Shown piece after piece: positions 1 through 10,667 of a DNA stretch of 64,000 nucleotides (position 1 is the stretch's first letter; each line of letters opens with the position of its first letter). The position numbers and the translations under genes are program-made. The notes under the pieces were generated by a model. That model ran no database searches, was not told the DNA's origin, and saw only the letters and a program-made list of their open reading frames with translations. The stretch is from positions 24,316 to 88,315 of the forward strand of contig JAAVVG010000041.1 in the NCBI GenBank assembly GCA_012976225.1, read 5' to 3'. This DNA is from Golubevia sp. BC0850 (Eukaryota; Basidiomycota; Exobasidiomycetes; Golubeviales; Golubeviaceae).

Positions 1-2467
1 TTCCTTGATTCCACCGAAAGGTACTGAAGCTTGAGAAAGCACGCCGGTATTGATTCCCACCATTCCGACCTCCAAAGAATCGGCGACACGCCAGCATCTA
101 GAAATGTCTTTGGAGTAAAAGTAACCTGCAAGACCAACGTCGACGTTGTTAGCTTTTTCAATGACATCCTTCTCGTCAGTGAAAGAGTAAAGACCAGCTA
201 GAGGTCCAAAAGTCTCTTCAGTGTCCATTGGCTGAGTAGAGCGATAAGGGGGGGGGAAGAGGCTGTTAGTAAATCGTAAAGTCGACGTAAGATTCCAGTT
301 CCCTGAAAGACAACAACTCACCACACTGTCTGGAAGGTTGGAAAGAACGGTAGGTTCAAAGAAGAGACCTTCTCCCTTCTTTCCACCAGTAAGAACCTTA
401 GCTCCACCTTTGACACAAGCATCGACGTGAGCTTGAACCTTGTCGACTCCCATCTGGTTGACCAGGGGACCATGAGTGACTCCCTCGTCCATTCCGTATC
501 CGACCTTGAAGGCAGCGACCTTGTCTGCGAATTTCTTGGCGAACTCATCGTATACTGAGCTGTGAACGTAGATTCTGTTGGTGCATACACAAGTCTGACC
601 AGAAGAACGCATCTTGCAGATCAGAGCTCCTTCGACAGCAGCGTCTACGTCGGCATCTTCGAAGACGATGAAAGGTGCGTTTCCACCTCTGAGAGAGTTG
701 AGAAAGGATGGAATGTATGTTGCAGAGGAGAGCAGGAGTAGAGTCCGCGTGAGAGGGATGGGATGTCAGAGATCGTAAAAACATCGAAGGAGGCCCTCCG
801 ATTCAAAAGACTTACAGTTCGAAGCTCAACTTCTTCAAGCTACCAGAACATTGCTGCATGAGTATCTTACCTACTCTCGTGGAACCTGGGAGAACATGAG
901 ATGGATTTGCTCGCAGAAGATTAGAAAACAAGGTCTCGTTTAGACTTTCTGTTCTTGCAACTGAGTATGCCTTGGCGAGACCAAGGAGCTTCTTCACTCA
1001 CCTGTGAAAGATACCTTCTTGACCTTAGAGTTCTCGCAGATTTCCTTACCAACAGCAGCCTCGTTTTCTCCCTTAGCACAGGTAACGATGTTGATGACTC
1101 CTTTAGGGAATCCGACTCTTTGAGCCAGCTCAGCGATTGCTAGAGCTGAAAATGGAGTTTCAGCTGGAGCTTTGATGACAGCAGTACAGCCGGCTGCGAG
1201 AGCTGGAGCGAGCTTACGAGTGATCTGTTGGGGAAGAGGAAAAGAGGCGAGAGGTTAGAAGAGAACGAAACAGAATCCTCGTGCCTCGAAAGCTGAGTTT
1301 TTGAGCTCACCATAGCGGCTGGGAAATTCCATCTGTTGGAACAAGGAAGAGGGAAGAGGAAGAGTCGATCAGTCGTTAGCACTCTCATCGAAGCCAACTC
1401 TCTTTACTCACGGAGTAATAAGACCGGCAACTCCAACGGGTTGCTTGACAATAACGTTCTTTGTTCCAGGTAATGGAGAAGGAGCTACATGTCCATAAGT
1501 TCTAGTAGCCTCAGCAGCGAAATGTTCTACGAAGCTATTAGAATAGGCAACTTCACCCTTAGCTTCAGTAAAGCACTTTCCATTCTCAGCAGTGATAACC
1601 TTTGCTAAATCTTCAGAATTGGCTTGTAACAATTGGAAGAGCTTGGTTAAAAGATCTTGTCTTGATTTTCCAGTAGTTTTGGCCCAATCTTTTTGAGCGG
1701 CGTATGCAGATTCGATAGCAGCTTGAGTTTCTTTCGCTCCCATGTCTGGGACTTGACCGATTTCGGCTTGGGTTGCTTTGTCTGAAGTGATAGAAACGGT
1801 CGGGGAAGGAGGAGGTGGAGAGAGAATTAGAGAGAGGACCGACAGTAGAGGAAGGTGGAGTTGGCGGGAAGAAGCTGTATTCATGGAGCATACAAGGAGT
1901 GAGGTGTTCTCCAGAGGTTGATTGACTCACTGTGAACTTTGAGAGTGGATTTGTTATCGGCATCAACCCATTCTCCATTGATGTAGGCTTGGGATTTGAG
2001 TAGAGATTGGTCCTTGAGCTGGAGGGAGAGTACAGGACAAGAGCCTTAATCAGTCCTCTGACTTCTGGCAAGTGTAATTCCATAGGAAGGAAGGAACAGC
2101 ATTTTTTGTCCCATTTTCCAGAATAGATTGCCTTCCATGGACTTGCCTACTCTGCTAGAGCCTTTCCTTCCCAAGAGATCTGCCAGAGGTGGAGCTACCT
2201 CTTCCTTCTGCACCTTTCTTCTGTTGAATCTCTCCTTCTAACTACTCTACTCACTACCAGATTCTCTTTCCCACCCTTTACGATTCCTTTTGGCATTGGC
2301 ATCTTGATAGAAGTAGTTGAGCAGAAGTTACGAGTAGAAGTTGAAGTTGTTGAGGTTGAGGTTCGAGCGATGGTAACAGATAAAGATTCAAGAAGAGTTA
2401 TTGGGATTCTTATGCAAGTTGATGGTTTGGAGAACTGTCTGGAAATAATTCTTGTAGAAGATAGCAT
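1..2467 (-). CDS. UGA2: succinate-semialdehyde dehydrogenase, mitochondrial (3' end beyond window)
   Basis: Oxidises succinate semialdehyde to succinate with NAD(P)+, the last step of the GABA shunt. Eight exons fit with consistent phase: 2467-2255, 2018-1931, 1781-1412, 1332-1311, 1224-1002, 885-816, 688-322 and 231-1, giving 528 codons before the window edge. The first ~60 residues are rich in Ser, Thr and Arg with few acids, as in a mitochondrial presequence. Aldehyde dehydrogenase marks follow in order: PWNFPAAM, the Glu-bearing ELGGNAPFIVFEDADVD, and the catalytic Cys in SGQTCVCTNR. The VCTNR variant and the overall match favour SSADH over other aldehyde dehydrogenases (family knowledge). 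Exon 4 is only 22 bases. The stop codon lies left of the window. The exon 1 donor could be 2257 or 2254; the latter keeps frame. The gene is divergent from the lipoate ligase at 2652. Confidence 0.9.
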
Positions 2468-2651
2468 AAACAGATCAAATCTAGAAGAAAGATAGAGGCC
2501 AACAGAAGTTGGAAGGACTTGGTCCTCTTTCCTTCATTTCCTTCTCCGAGCGTCAAGCCCCGACTCCCTTCTCTCCCCCTCCTCTCTCTCCCCCTCTATC
2601 TTCTTCCATTCCAGATTCAAAGGTAACCTTGTCATCAGCTAATACTGGAGT
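2468..2651. promoter_or_regulatory. shared divergent promoter region
   Basis: These 184 bases separate the start codons of SSADH (minus strand) and the lipoate ligase (plus strand). They contain a strong pyrimidine-rich stretch at about 2525-2600, common upstream of fungal start codons. No specific operator was recognised. Its role as a bidirectional promoter is inferred from gene arrangement. Confidence 0.5.
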
Positions 2652-4419
2652 ATGCTCCGGAGACAGTTGAAAGGACTGCTGGCAGTACCTAAAAGCAGCC
2701 AATTCTCTTCTCGTCTGAGTCTCATTCCTTCCATTCGTCACCTTTCTGACCAGTCCAACACCAAAAAGCCAGAGGTAAGCCTGGCATTCGATCAAATTAT
2801 TGTTGATCTTTTCGTTTCATCAGAAATTCACACGTTCTTTTCATACCAATCATCACATGACAGGCCTACATTTCCACCTCGAACGACCCTTGGTTCAACC
2901 TCTCTCTCGAGCACTTTCTCTTTATTACACGAGATCCAGATACACCAGTATGTGTGATCTATCGGAATTCTCCTTGTGTAGTGATAGGAAGGAATCAAGT
3001 GAGTGAGAAAATAAGAGGGAAGAGGGAGAAAGAGATTGACTGATCCTGGCCTTCCCTCATCCTCTTTCCTCTTCCCAGAATCCATGGAAAGAGCTCAATG
3101 CTCAATCGATGAGAGAGAAAGGAGTTCCATTCGTCAGAAGGCGAAGTGGAGGTGGGACTGTCTACCATGTAAGTCTTCGTTCTTTCTTCGCTTTTTTCTT
3201 CACTTCTCAAAGCTGTCTCTTCTTACTCTTCTACCTCGATCTTTTGCCTCTTGATTCTCTATTTCAGGATCTTGGAAATACCAACTACTCCTTCCACACT
3301 TCCAGAACTGCTTTCGAAAGAAGAATTCATTCGACTCTAATCGTCAAAGCTCTGAATTCTTTTCTCTTCAAAGATCAGCTTGAACCGTCGTCACTCTCCG
3401 ATAAGCATCTCGAATCGATCCCAATAGATGATCCACATCCTTCAGGAACCTATGTCAACGAAAGAAATGACATCTGCATCAAGGTCAGATCGCCGTCCTC
3501 TGCCAATCCAACTTTCAAAGAATTAAAAATCTCTGGTTCGGCTTACAAATTGATTTCGAAAAGAGCTTATCATCATGGAACTATGCTTTTAAATGCTTCT
3601 TTAAGTTCTTTAGGAAAGGTTCTTTCTAATGATAGATTAACTTTGACTTCTAAAGGAGTTGAAAGCTTTAGGTCTCCAGTGATTAATTTAGGTGACTTTT
3701 TCGAGAAAGGGAAGATCGATCATCAGAAGTTCGTGGAAATCGTGGTTAGAGAATTTGAGAGTTGTTATGGAGAAGCTGATGTTAAGGAAGTTGATGAAGG
3801 CTTCTTAGAAGAAGAAGGTCAAGAGATTGAGAAATTAAAGCAAGGTCATCAGGAATTGAAAAGTTGGGAATGGAATTTTGGGGGAAGTCCTGAATTCTTT
3901 AACATTTTGAGTTCCTCTAGACAGAAGATGCTCAACGACCAAGATCAAGAGACCAGGATATCTGAAGAAAAGTTGCAAGTCATCTCTAAGACCGAGAACC
4001 TCGTGGGAACAACTTCTTTCCCGTTAAGCTGGGGAGAATTCTCTTTAAAGGTTTCAAGTCGGAATGGATTAATCGAAAAGATAGAATCAGCTTCTAAGTC
4101 TTCTTTGGCCTCTTCTGAGAGTTTCAAATCACAAGAATTGGAACAGTTAGACATCGATTCAGATTACGAAACGCAACTCAGAAGGATTCTGACTCATTTC
4201 GAACGGAAGAGATATGATGATTTTGGAATTAGATGCTTTAGTGGAGTAGACTTCGAGAGAGATTTGGAAGAGGTTAGAGACGAGAGAGAGAAAGATGAGC
4301 GACGGTTTGTCGATGAGGTTTTGGAGAAGGAGAAAAAAAGGGATCAAGACGAGCAAGGAGCGGAGATTAGAGAAAGAATCCTGTTAGATCTGTTGAAGTG
4401 GTTCAAAACAGCTTTTTAA
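2652..4419 (+). CDS. AIM22: lipoate-protein ligase A family, mitochondrial
   Basis: Attaches lipoyl groups to lysines of mitochondrial 2-oxoacid dehydrogenases or glycine cleavage H protein. Four exons join in frame: 2652-2774, 2864-2998, 3079-3168 and 3268-4419, giving 499 residues. The N terminus is basic and Ser-rich, as for mitochondrial import. Exons 2-4 hold the family signature: NDPWFNLSLEH, VVIGRNQNPW, then RRRSGGGTVYH followed by DLGNTNYSFH. The probable lipoyl-AMP lysine lies in KISGSAYK. The C-terminal ~200 residues are charged and poorly conserved by eye. It is divergent from SSADH, another mitochondrial enzyme. Whether it acts as a free-lipoate ligase or a lipoyl/octanoyl transferase like yeast Lip3/Aim22 cannot be told from sequence alone. 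Confidence 0.88.
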
Positions 4420-4723
4420 TTCTATTTCTTCACATTAAAGAGTCAAACGCAAATGTGATTCAGATCTTTATGGAATCGTAGTCTGTCGCCAGATCGTTTT
4501 TTAAGGGAATTCTTCGACGATAAGCTGAAGTCGGAAAGCTTCACAAAACTCCTCGCAGATGGAGCAACATCGTTATTTTTATTTCAAGTGCCTTACGATC
4601 CAAAACCTGTTCAGAAGGAACACAGAACAATTAAAGGAGAATCGTCCACCCACGTCATTTCCCTTCCGCCAGTTTTCAAGTCTCTTCCACGATTATGAAA
4701 TTCTTGACCAAAGACTTAAACTG
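4420..4723. other. spacer, no gene seen
   Basis: This is 3' flanking sequence of the lipoate ligase (plus) and of the broken F-box copy (minus). I saw no open frame with recognisable content. Confidence 0.5.
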
Positions 4724-6228
4724 TCACTCATTCACTAGTTCAAAATCATCTTTTTTCAAGAAGAGAGTCTCAAAATTAGGAGTCTTCGCAGCTGCATAAG
4801 CTAAACTCGACACATACCAGCTGCTTGGGTCGAGGCTTCTTAGATTGTAAAGTCCCAAAATCTTGACCCTATTTCCCAAGACAGAAATCTTTTTTGAGAG
4901 ATCGTAGAGTGGAGCTCTGTCAATCTCGGATTTGGAGTTGAAAGTTAAGTGCACTGCAATAACAGAACTTGGAAACCCAAGTAGCGAATCCGAGCCTTTT
5001 AAACCCAGCTCTACGATGTCCAGGAATCGACAGATCAAGAACTCAGGAAATCTATTATGTGAATCATAGAGCTTGATCCTCCTTAATCTCACCATCTGAA
5101 GTTTCAATGGCTTGTCGACAACATTTGCTGAACTGGAGAGGCTATGATCTTCAGTTGTTTGAGTGAGGTCGAGCAGACTGCTAGTATCTCTCTGCAACTT
5201 GAAGGAGTCGATCCTTGTTTGAGGTCTAAATACGTCAGAGAAGCTAGTGTTTGCTCGGGAATCTCCATTGGAATTCTGACCAGGGTTAGACAATGTAAAT
5301 GACTTTGAGTTTGAGAGTCGACTGCTCTTGAAATCCATTTACCATCCAAAGTTCTCTCATAATGATAATGATGAAGGTTGAGTAAGTTCCTAAACCATAG
5401 TAGCGTATTCGAGCTCGTATCATAATCTCTTTCATCTTTCGAGAAGTTGGTCAAACTAATCGATCTTAGATTTTCACTTGACGGCGTCAGAACCTTGATC
5501 AAACGTTCCAACTCCTCAAAGTCCAGATGGATCTGAATTGAAACCTCTCTTATAGATTCTCCTGCGTACGTGTGGAAGAAGCTTAGAAGTGAAGCTCGAT
5601 ACTGAGTGATTCAGGTTGGCAGAACTAAATCTTTCCAGAGAGTAGGTGAACTCGCTACAGTTGAGAACAATCTATAAACCCTTCAGATCTTGGCCAGCCA
5701 ATCGATTTCTAGTAATGAGAAGATTCTCTCAAGAATCGATAGGGGTATTCTTTCGGGCTTCGAGGAGGGCTGGGATGGTGGCATTGGAGGAAATGGTCTC
5801 GATTGATGAGTCTCAGTTGGACCTGGATTTTGATAACGGTTTGATCTACGATCTTTGAGAAAGAGAGATGGAAAGTGATATAGAGCAAAACGAGAGAGGT
5901 TCAGTGACAGAACCATAGAAGCAGGTAGTATTGAAGAAGAGCTGAAGAGCACACTTCTCTTTGCAGGCTTACATCGATCGGTAACATCATTGTATGCGTC
6001 GTAATATCCACCTCACCCTCCATAGTATTGAGGATAATCATAGTAGTTCTCATAGTATAGATCCCTTCGATCTTCGTAATGATTCCAGGGGTTTCGATAG
6101 AAGTTCCGATTGCTGCGACCACCAGATCCTGATCGATCTTGGTTTTCGTACGGATACCTCTGACGATTCTGATGCGGATAATAACCAGTTGATTCAGATC
6201 CATTCCAGTAACGGTATGGATTGATCAT
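4724..6228 (-). pseudogene. F-box/LRR-like protein relic, copy 1
   Basis: Read on the minus strand, a Tyr/Asn-rich 71-residue N-terminal piece (6228-6013, starting MINPYRYW) is followed, perhaps across an intron, by an F-box: ERIPLSILERIFSLLEIDW at about 5750-5690. Then come degenerate leucine-rich segments such as SLTYLDL and RLRRIKLYD. The F-box frame contains in-frame TGA stops right after LAKI and after KDLVLPT. Near 5115 the frame must shift to continue into the last ~130 residues, ending LFLKKDDFELVNE. F-box proteins recruit substrates to SCF ubiquitin ligases; this copy looks unable to make a full product. It is related to copy 3: NSKSEID...VKILGLYNL here resembles NPKSSID...VKILGIYGL there. 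Unusual splicing could rescue part of it, but not both stops simply. Confidence 0.7.
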
Positions 6229-6748
6229 TTTTGTAAAGTGATGGTCTTAGAAGAAAGATGGATCAAGAGAAAAGCACGCGTAAGCGAATCTTTGGCCAGT
6301 ATCCTTTGATCTCTCCCGCTACGTCAGATTCCGATTTCAGACTTTCACCCTCGACAATTCATTCACGCTCTGTTAAAGTCATTTGAAGATTTAGTCCTTT
6401 TCAGGGAAATCTCCTTGTCAATGTAGACGAGAACAAGCAATCAAAGGGATGTCGACACGCCAAACTGAAAATCGAAACGAAGGGCGAAACAGAAAACGAT
6501 GGCTTGCAGAAGTAATACATAAGTAATTTCCCAAACAATCAATGCTAATCAAATTGCCATCACTTAAGACCAAATTTTTTCCAACCATTTCAGCTCTCCT
6601 TTCCTCTGACACAAGTCGCGTTCTCGTTCAATCTTTGTCTCAATCTTCACGCTACTACCTCCTTCGTACAGATCCTTCCACTATTTCTAATCCTGAACCC
6701 CCTCTCTTAACCTTTCTCCTACGACGGAACTTCATCTGCTCTAGTCTT
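6229..6748. other. spacer between F-box copies
   Basis: This stretch of 520 bases has no recognised gene. It lies upstream of F-box copy 1 and downstream of copy 2, both on the minus strand. Confidence 0.45.
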
Positions 6749-7894
6749 TCAAGTCACAGCCAGCTTTGGAGAGTTCTTGAGGAATTCCTTCTTTAGCGGT
6801 TTATTAGTTCCAAGATGTGTGAGCATTGGATGGTTGAACTTGGAGAACCATCTTGCTGGTGAATCGTGACTTCTTTCATTTCCTTTAAATTTTCCAAAAG
6901 ATAAGGATTCTAACTCTAAGAATTCAAAGGAAATATCCAAAGGTAGAGTTGCTGGAAGCTCCAAAGTTCCACAACTAAACGTTAGCTGGTGTAAACTTGA
7001 CTGACAACTTTCTAAGAGCTTTGTCAAACAACTGAAACTACCTTGGAAGTCGTTGTGAAGAAAGTGAGGAAGGAATTCAAAGTGTAAACGTCTAAAAGTG
7101 GGAGAAGAAACATTGGAGAAGAAATTGTAAGTTGAAGAACTGACTGAAATAAATCTTAAAATTAGCAGATTTGGAAAAGAGGTTGATGAGGGTAACAATT
7201 CTACTGCTTGAAGGGAAATGTTCATTAAATCGATTGATTTCAAGGTTTCTCTTGAGTCTAATAAGATTCTCTTGAAAGTTCCTCCAGAAATATCTAGGTC
7301 CATCGCTACTTCCCCCACCTAAGACCAACCGTTCCAGTTTGCCAAGCCAGTCACAAAGTTCATTGAATGGAACTGTATACCAGCTTACTGTAAGGAGCAT
7401 CTCCTTCAAACTTCTTTTCAAGACCCCTCTTGCTGGACCCATCGGAGAATTGTCTTCTATACCTCTGTTTGGTACTAGGACCAGAGAAAGAGATTCCAGA
7501 CTTGGACAACCCATCGAGAAGTTCCACAGGGTCTTTGCATTGATATGCGGAAGAGACCTTGAGTCTAAAACCTTTACGGTGGAACTGGAGGACGATGATT
7601 TCCTAAAGACTGGTTGATTAATGAGGCTCTCGAGGGGATGTGACCCAAATGAAGGAAGTCAATTTCTCTGTGAAGCAATGGATTTGAATTGACTGTCATT
7701 CTCCAATCTTTCGGAATGGCACTTGAAGTAGCGATAGATGAAGGTGGAAGGAAGTCAAGAGCTTTACTGAATAATTCTGAGGGTAAAACTGCATCGGGAT
7801 CTCTTGACTCTTCTTCTCCATTTTCGATTCTCCCCTTTCTGCTGCAGAGCATAATCAACATGATTTCAATCTGATACTGACGGATTCTATCCAT
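6749..7894 (-). pseudogene. F-box/LRR-like protein relic, copy 2
   Basis: From an ATG at 7894 the minus strand reads into an F-box: VLPSELFSKALDFLPPSS, then KDWRMTVNSNPLLH. It then loses frame near 7610, where the matching continuation (KVLDSRSLPHINAKTLWNF, then GCPSLESLSLV) is in another frame. A second break lies at the run of five C at 7312-7316: GKLERLVLGG before it and MDLDISGGTFKRILLD after it become continuous if one base of the run is removed. The last segment runs to a stop at 6749 with LRR-like phrases such as SFPNLLILRF. F-box adaptor origin is inferred from the F-box and Leu spacing. The second break alone could be a homopolymer read error, but the first is not explained that way. 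Confidence 0.68.
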
Positions 7895-8452
7895 GATCTT
7901 GAAGGAATGAATGAGTTGAAACTTTGGAAGGAGTGGTTGAGAGAGAAGAAGGGAAAAGTGGAAAAATCTCCAAGACAACGCGCACCCCCTTTGCGCTGGA
8001 TAAATTTCGAGTGAAACCAACCCCCCCTCTTTCGATCGGCCACGGCCTTCAGCAATTACCCGAACCTCCTTGGTAGAGACATCTATCTCAGAAATTGAAA
8101 TTGAAGTGCACTTGGCCTTAGGGAAGAGCAGGCTGTACTTGTACAGTTCGAGCTTGAGACCAGAGCTGAGGCGCTGAAGGCTTGGGATTTACGATGCATC
8201 TCACTTACAGAGACATCGATTGCATACTGATTCTTCGAGACTTTTCAAGTGAAGGAAGACAAGGAAGAACTTGGAAATGTGGTTGAAGACGAGAAAAGCA
8301 AAGAAGATAGGTTGATGGTCACCTCAACCCACCCTCCTTACAAAGCATTTCAACTCAGTTCTCCATCAACAGCAGTCTGTGAAAAATGCAAAGATGTAAA
8401 TTTATGATGTAATCCTTCTCAGTAGATCTTCTTGTTCCTTGTTCAATCCAAA
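7895..8452. other. spacer, no gene seen
   Basis: This stretch of about 560 bases between F-box copies 2 and 3 has no convincing open frame. It presumably contains the copy 2 promoter. Confidence 0.4.
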
Positions 8453-8927
8453 TCAGCTCTCGTCCTCACCCGTTTCTCCCAAGATCACCAAATTCTTCAC
8501 CAACAATCCCAACCGCTTCCTCTCAGTGATTCCCAGATCTCCCCTTTCCAAGAACAGCGTCTCAATTGTCGAAGTCTTGAGAATTTCAAAAGGAAGATCC
8601 GTACTCTTCCATGCAGCCTGAATGGTTTTTAGACCATAGATTCCCAAAATCTTGACCTTGACGCCGACCAAAGATATTCGTCGTCCAGAGACACTTGATC
8701 AATTGAGGATTTAGGGTTGCCAGCTGGTCGATTGTCACTGGATCCCGAGTTCTGATACCCATGAAATGGAGTGGCTAAATCAAGAGGTTCAGAGAAAGAC
8801 AAAAGGGTGAGAGGGAAGCAGAAGAGGATCAGAATCCAGAAATGCGAAGATGAAAGATTAGAGGAATTTGATCCAAATAGCAACGGTTATGGTTGAAGCT
8901 ATTAGAATAGTTGAAAGGATTGTTCAT
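8453..8927 (-). pseudogene. F-box/LRR-like protein relic, copy 3 (short)
   Basis: A minus-strand ATG at 8927 begins MNNPFNYSNSFNHN, a Tyr/Asn-rich start like copy 1 (MINPYRYW). Soon after comes GNPKSSIDQVSLDDEYL, then, after a frame change near 8680, VGVKVKILGIYGLKT and TSTIETLFLERGDLG. These match the C-terminal region of copy 1 (NSKSEID, RVKILGLYNL, TPNFETLFLKKDDF). The F-box and most repeats are missing, so this looks like an internally deleted and frameshifted copy. The three copies at 4.7-8.9 kb share orientation, so tandem duplication followed by decay is the simplest account. Confidence 0.62.
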
Positions 8928-9102
8928 GATATAATGATGTTTGGTTGGTCTCAAAGTCTCAACCAACATTTGAGAATTCAAACACGCGAAAAACCAGCGG
9001 ATCGACAATTTTAACGCGTCTCTCAAATTTTTCTTCCTTCTCCCGTGACCAAAACAAAACCATCCATCATTCAAATTGGACGAGATTAAGGAAACCAACG
9101 AA

Positions 9103-10568
9103 ATGGAATCAAGTCAAGTGCAAGAGATTCTTAGATCTGCAACAAAAGAATCTTTGAGCAAGTACTGCACAGTTTATAGAGAAGTGGTACTTCAACTTCG
9201 AGAAGAAAAGTTAGAATTAGAGAAAGCAAATTTAGAACTTCAACGACGTCAACTCAATCTACCTTCAATTCCCCATACAGTCACTATTCCCAGAAATGTA
9301 ACAGCTCCTATTTCTAGAACTTTCAATGCGCCTGTTCAACCTCAAGCTTCGGCTTCTGCTTCTACTTCCAGACGTCCAATCCTTGCAGTCGCAGCTTCCT
9401 CTACTTCTCCTCAGCCTTCTTCAACCCAACCATCATCTCAGCTGCCTCAGAAGCAACCAATTAATCAAGAGGTTCCACAGGTATCTAATGTTGGACCTTC
9501 AAGACAATCTGTCACCGCTGCTGCTATAAGAAATGCATCTTCGTACCATCCTTACAAGAACGGTTCGAGTACTCAACCTAACAATTCCAATGCAGCTTCA
9601 GAAACTTCAACTTCAGATCCTCCCTCTGTTTCTCAAGCACCACCAGCAGCTTACGACGGACCTATCACGATGGAAGATTTAGAAGCGAAGTTCCCTCCGC
9701 CTTCTTCTCAACCAGAGAGGGAAGGAATGCTCTACAACATGGAAGAAGCGATGAAGAATCCAACTTTGTATAATCCAACTAGGTTGTCTTGGTACTCAAC
9801 TAAACATCTGTTACTTACAAAAAAGAAAGACGATGTGACAGGAGACGAAGCTTGGGTTGAACCCGATTGTGAGTGCTTCCTCAACTCCGAAAATTTCGTC
9901 GCTTTGCTTTTCTTCTTTCTCCATATGTCCTACTGGGGTCTCTCTTCTGTTAAACCTTGATTCTCTTTATGCTAGCAGTCCATCATTTTGTTCACTGACA
10001 AGCCGCATTCGCGCGCTCTCTCTCTCCCTTTCTCTCTTTCTTCTGAACGAACTTCCTCGCAGCTAAAGAAAAGGGAAATCTCTGGCAAACAGTATGGGAT
10101 TGTCTCAAAGAAGGACATCTAATCTACACAACTTACAATCAATCTCAAAACACTGATCCAATCATCAGTCCAGCTTATTGGCTTCAATATCAAGAGCTAG
10201 CCAGAGATCATCCTTCGACTCTCATCAAGATTTACGATTGGGTTCTACAGAAGCATCCTGAAGCTAGATCTGAGAAACAGTATAAGTTGGTTGAGATGTT
10301 GAAGGTGAGTTTCAACTTTCAGTTAAACTGTCGAGAGTGGAAGTGGTTGAAACTTGAAAAGCGTACTGATCTTTTGGTCTCGTTTCTTTTCCGATCGCAG
10401 TATCAATGCAAGAAAATCCGTAGTGGAGGGAAGAAAAGAACCAGAAGCAGTATAAGTGGAGGAGAGAACAATGAAAATGGAGATAGTGAAATGGATCAAT
10501 CTTTAGATGGAACGAAGACTGAATTGAATCAACAACTCGACAATGCTTTGTCTGGGCTTTCTTCTTGA
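9103..10568 (+). CDS. Ser/Pro/Gln-rich protein with N-terminal coiled coil, unknown function
   Basis: Three exons join in frame (9103-9868, 10063-10304, 10401-10568), giving 391 residues. Residues ~10-55 are charged and heptad-like (VVLQLREEKLELEKANLELQ), suggesting a coiled coil. Residues ~60-190 are Ser/Pro/Gln/Ala-rich and likely disordered. The C-terminal part holds the most ordered-looking segment: AWVEPD across the first intron to KGNLWQTVWDCLKEGHLIY, then WLQYQELARDHPSTLIKIYDW. A basic stretch (KKIRSGGKKRTR) near the end could be a nuclear signal. I do not recognise the family. An upstream in-frame ATG at 9076 would add nine residues. It is divergent from the F-box copy 3 relic and convergent with the TFIIS-like gene, whose stop is 100 bases away. 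Confidence 0.75.
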
Positions 10569-10667
10569 ACACCTTCATCAATGCACGATCCAAAGGTCTC
10601 TTTCGAATGCACCTTTTCTAGAATTGATAATGCAAAACAAGGAGCATTTACAGATTGTGAAACTTCC

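Noticed and set aside
5646-6224. Plus-strand open frames opposite F-box copy 1
   Set aside because: They are antisense to the F-box and Tyr/Asn-rich segments, which have recognisable content on the minus strand.
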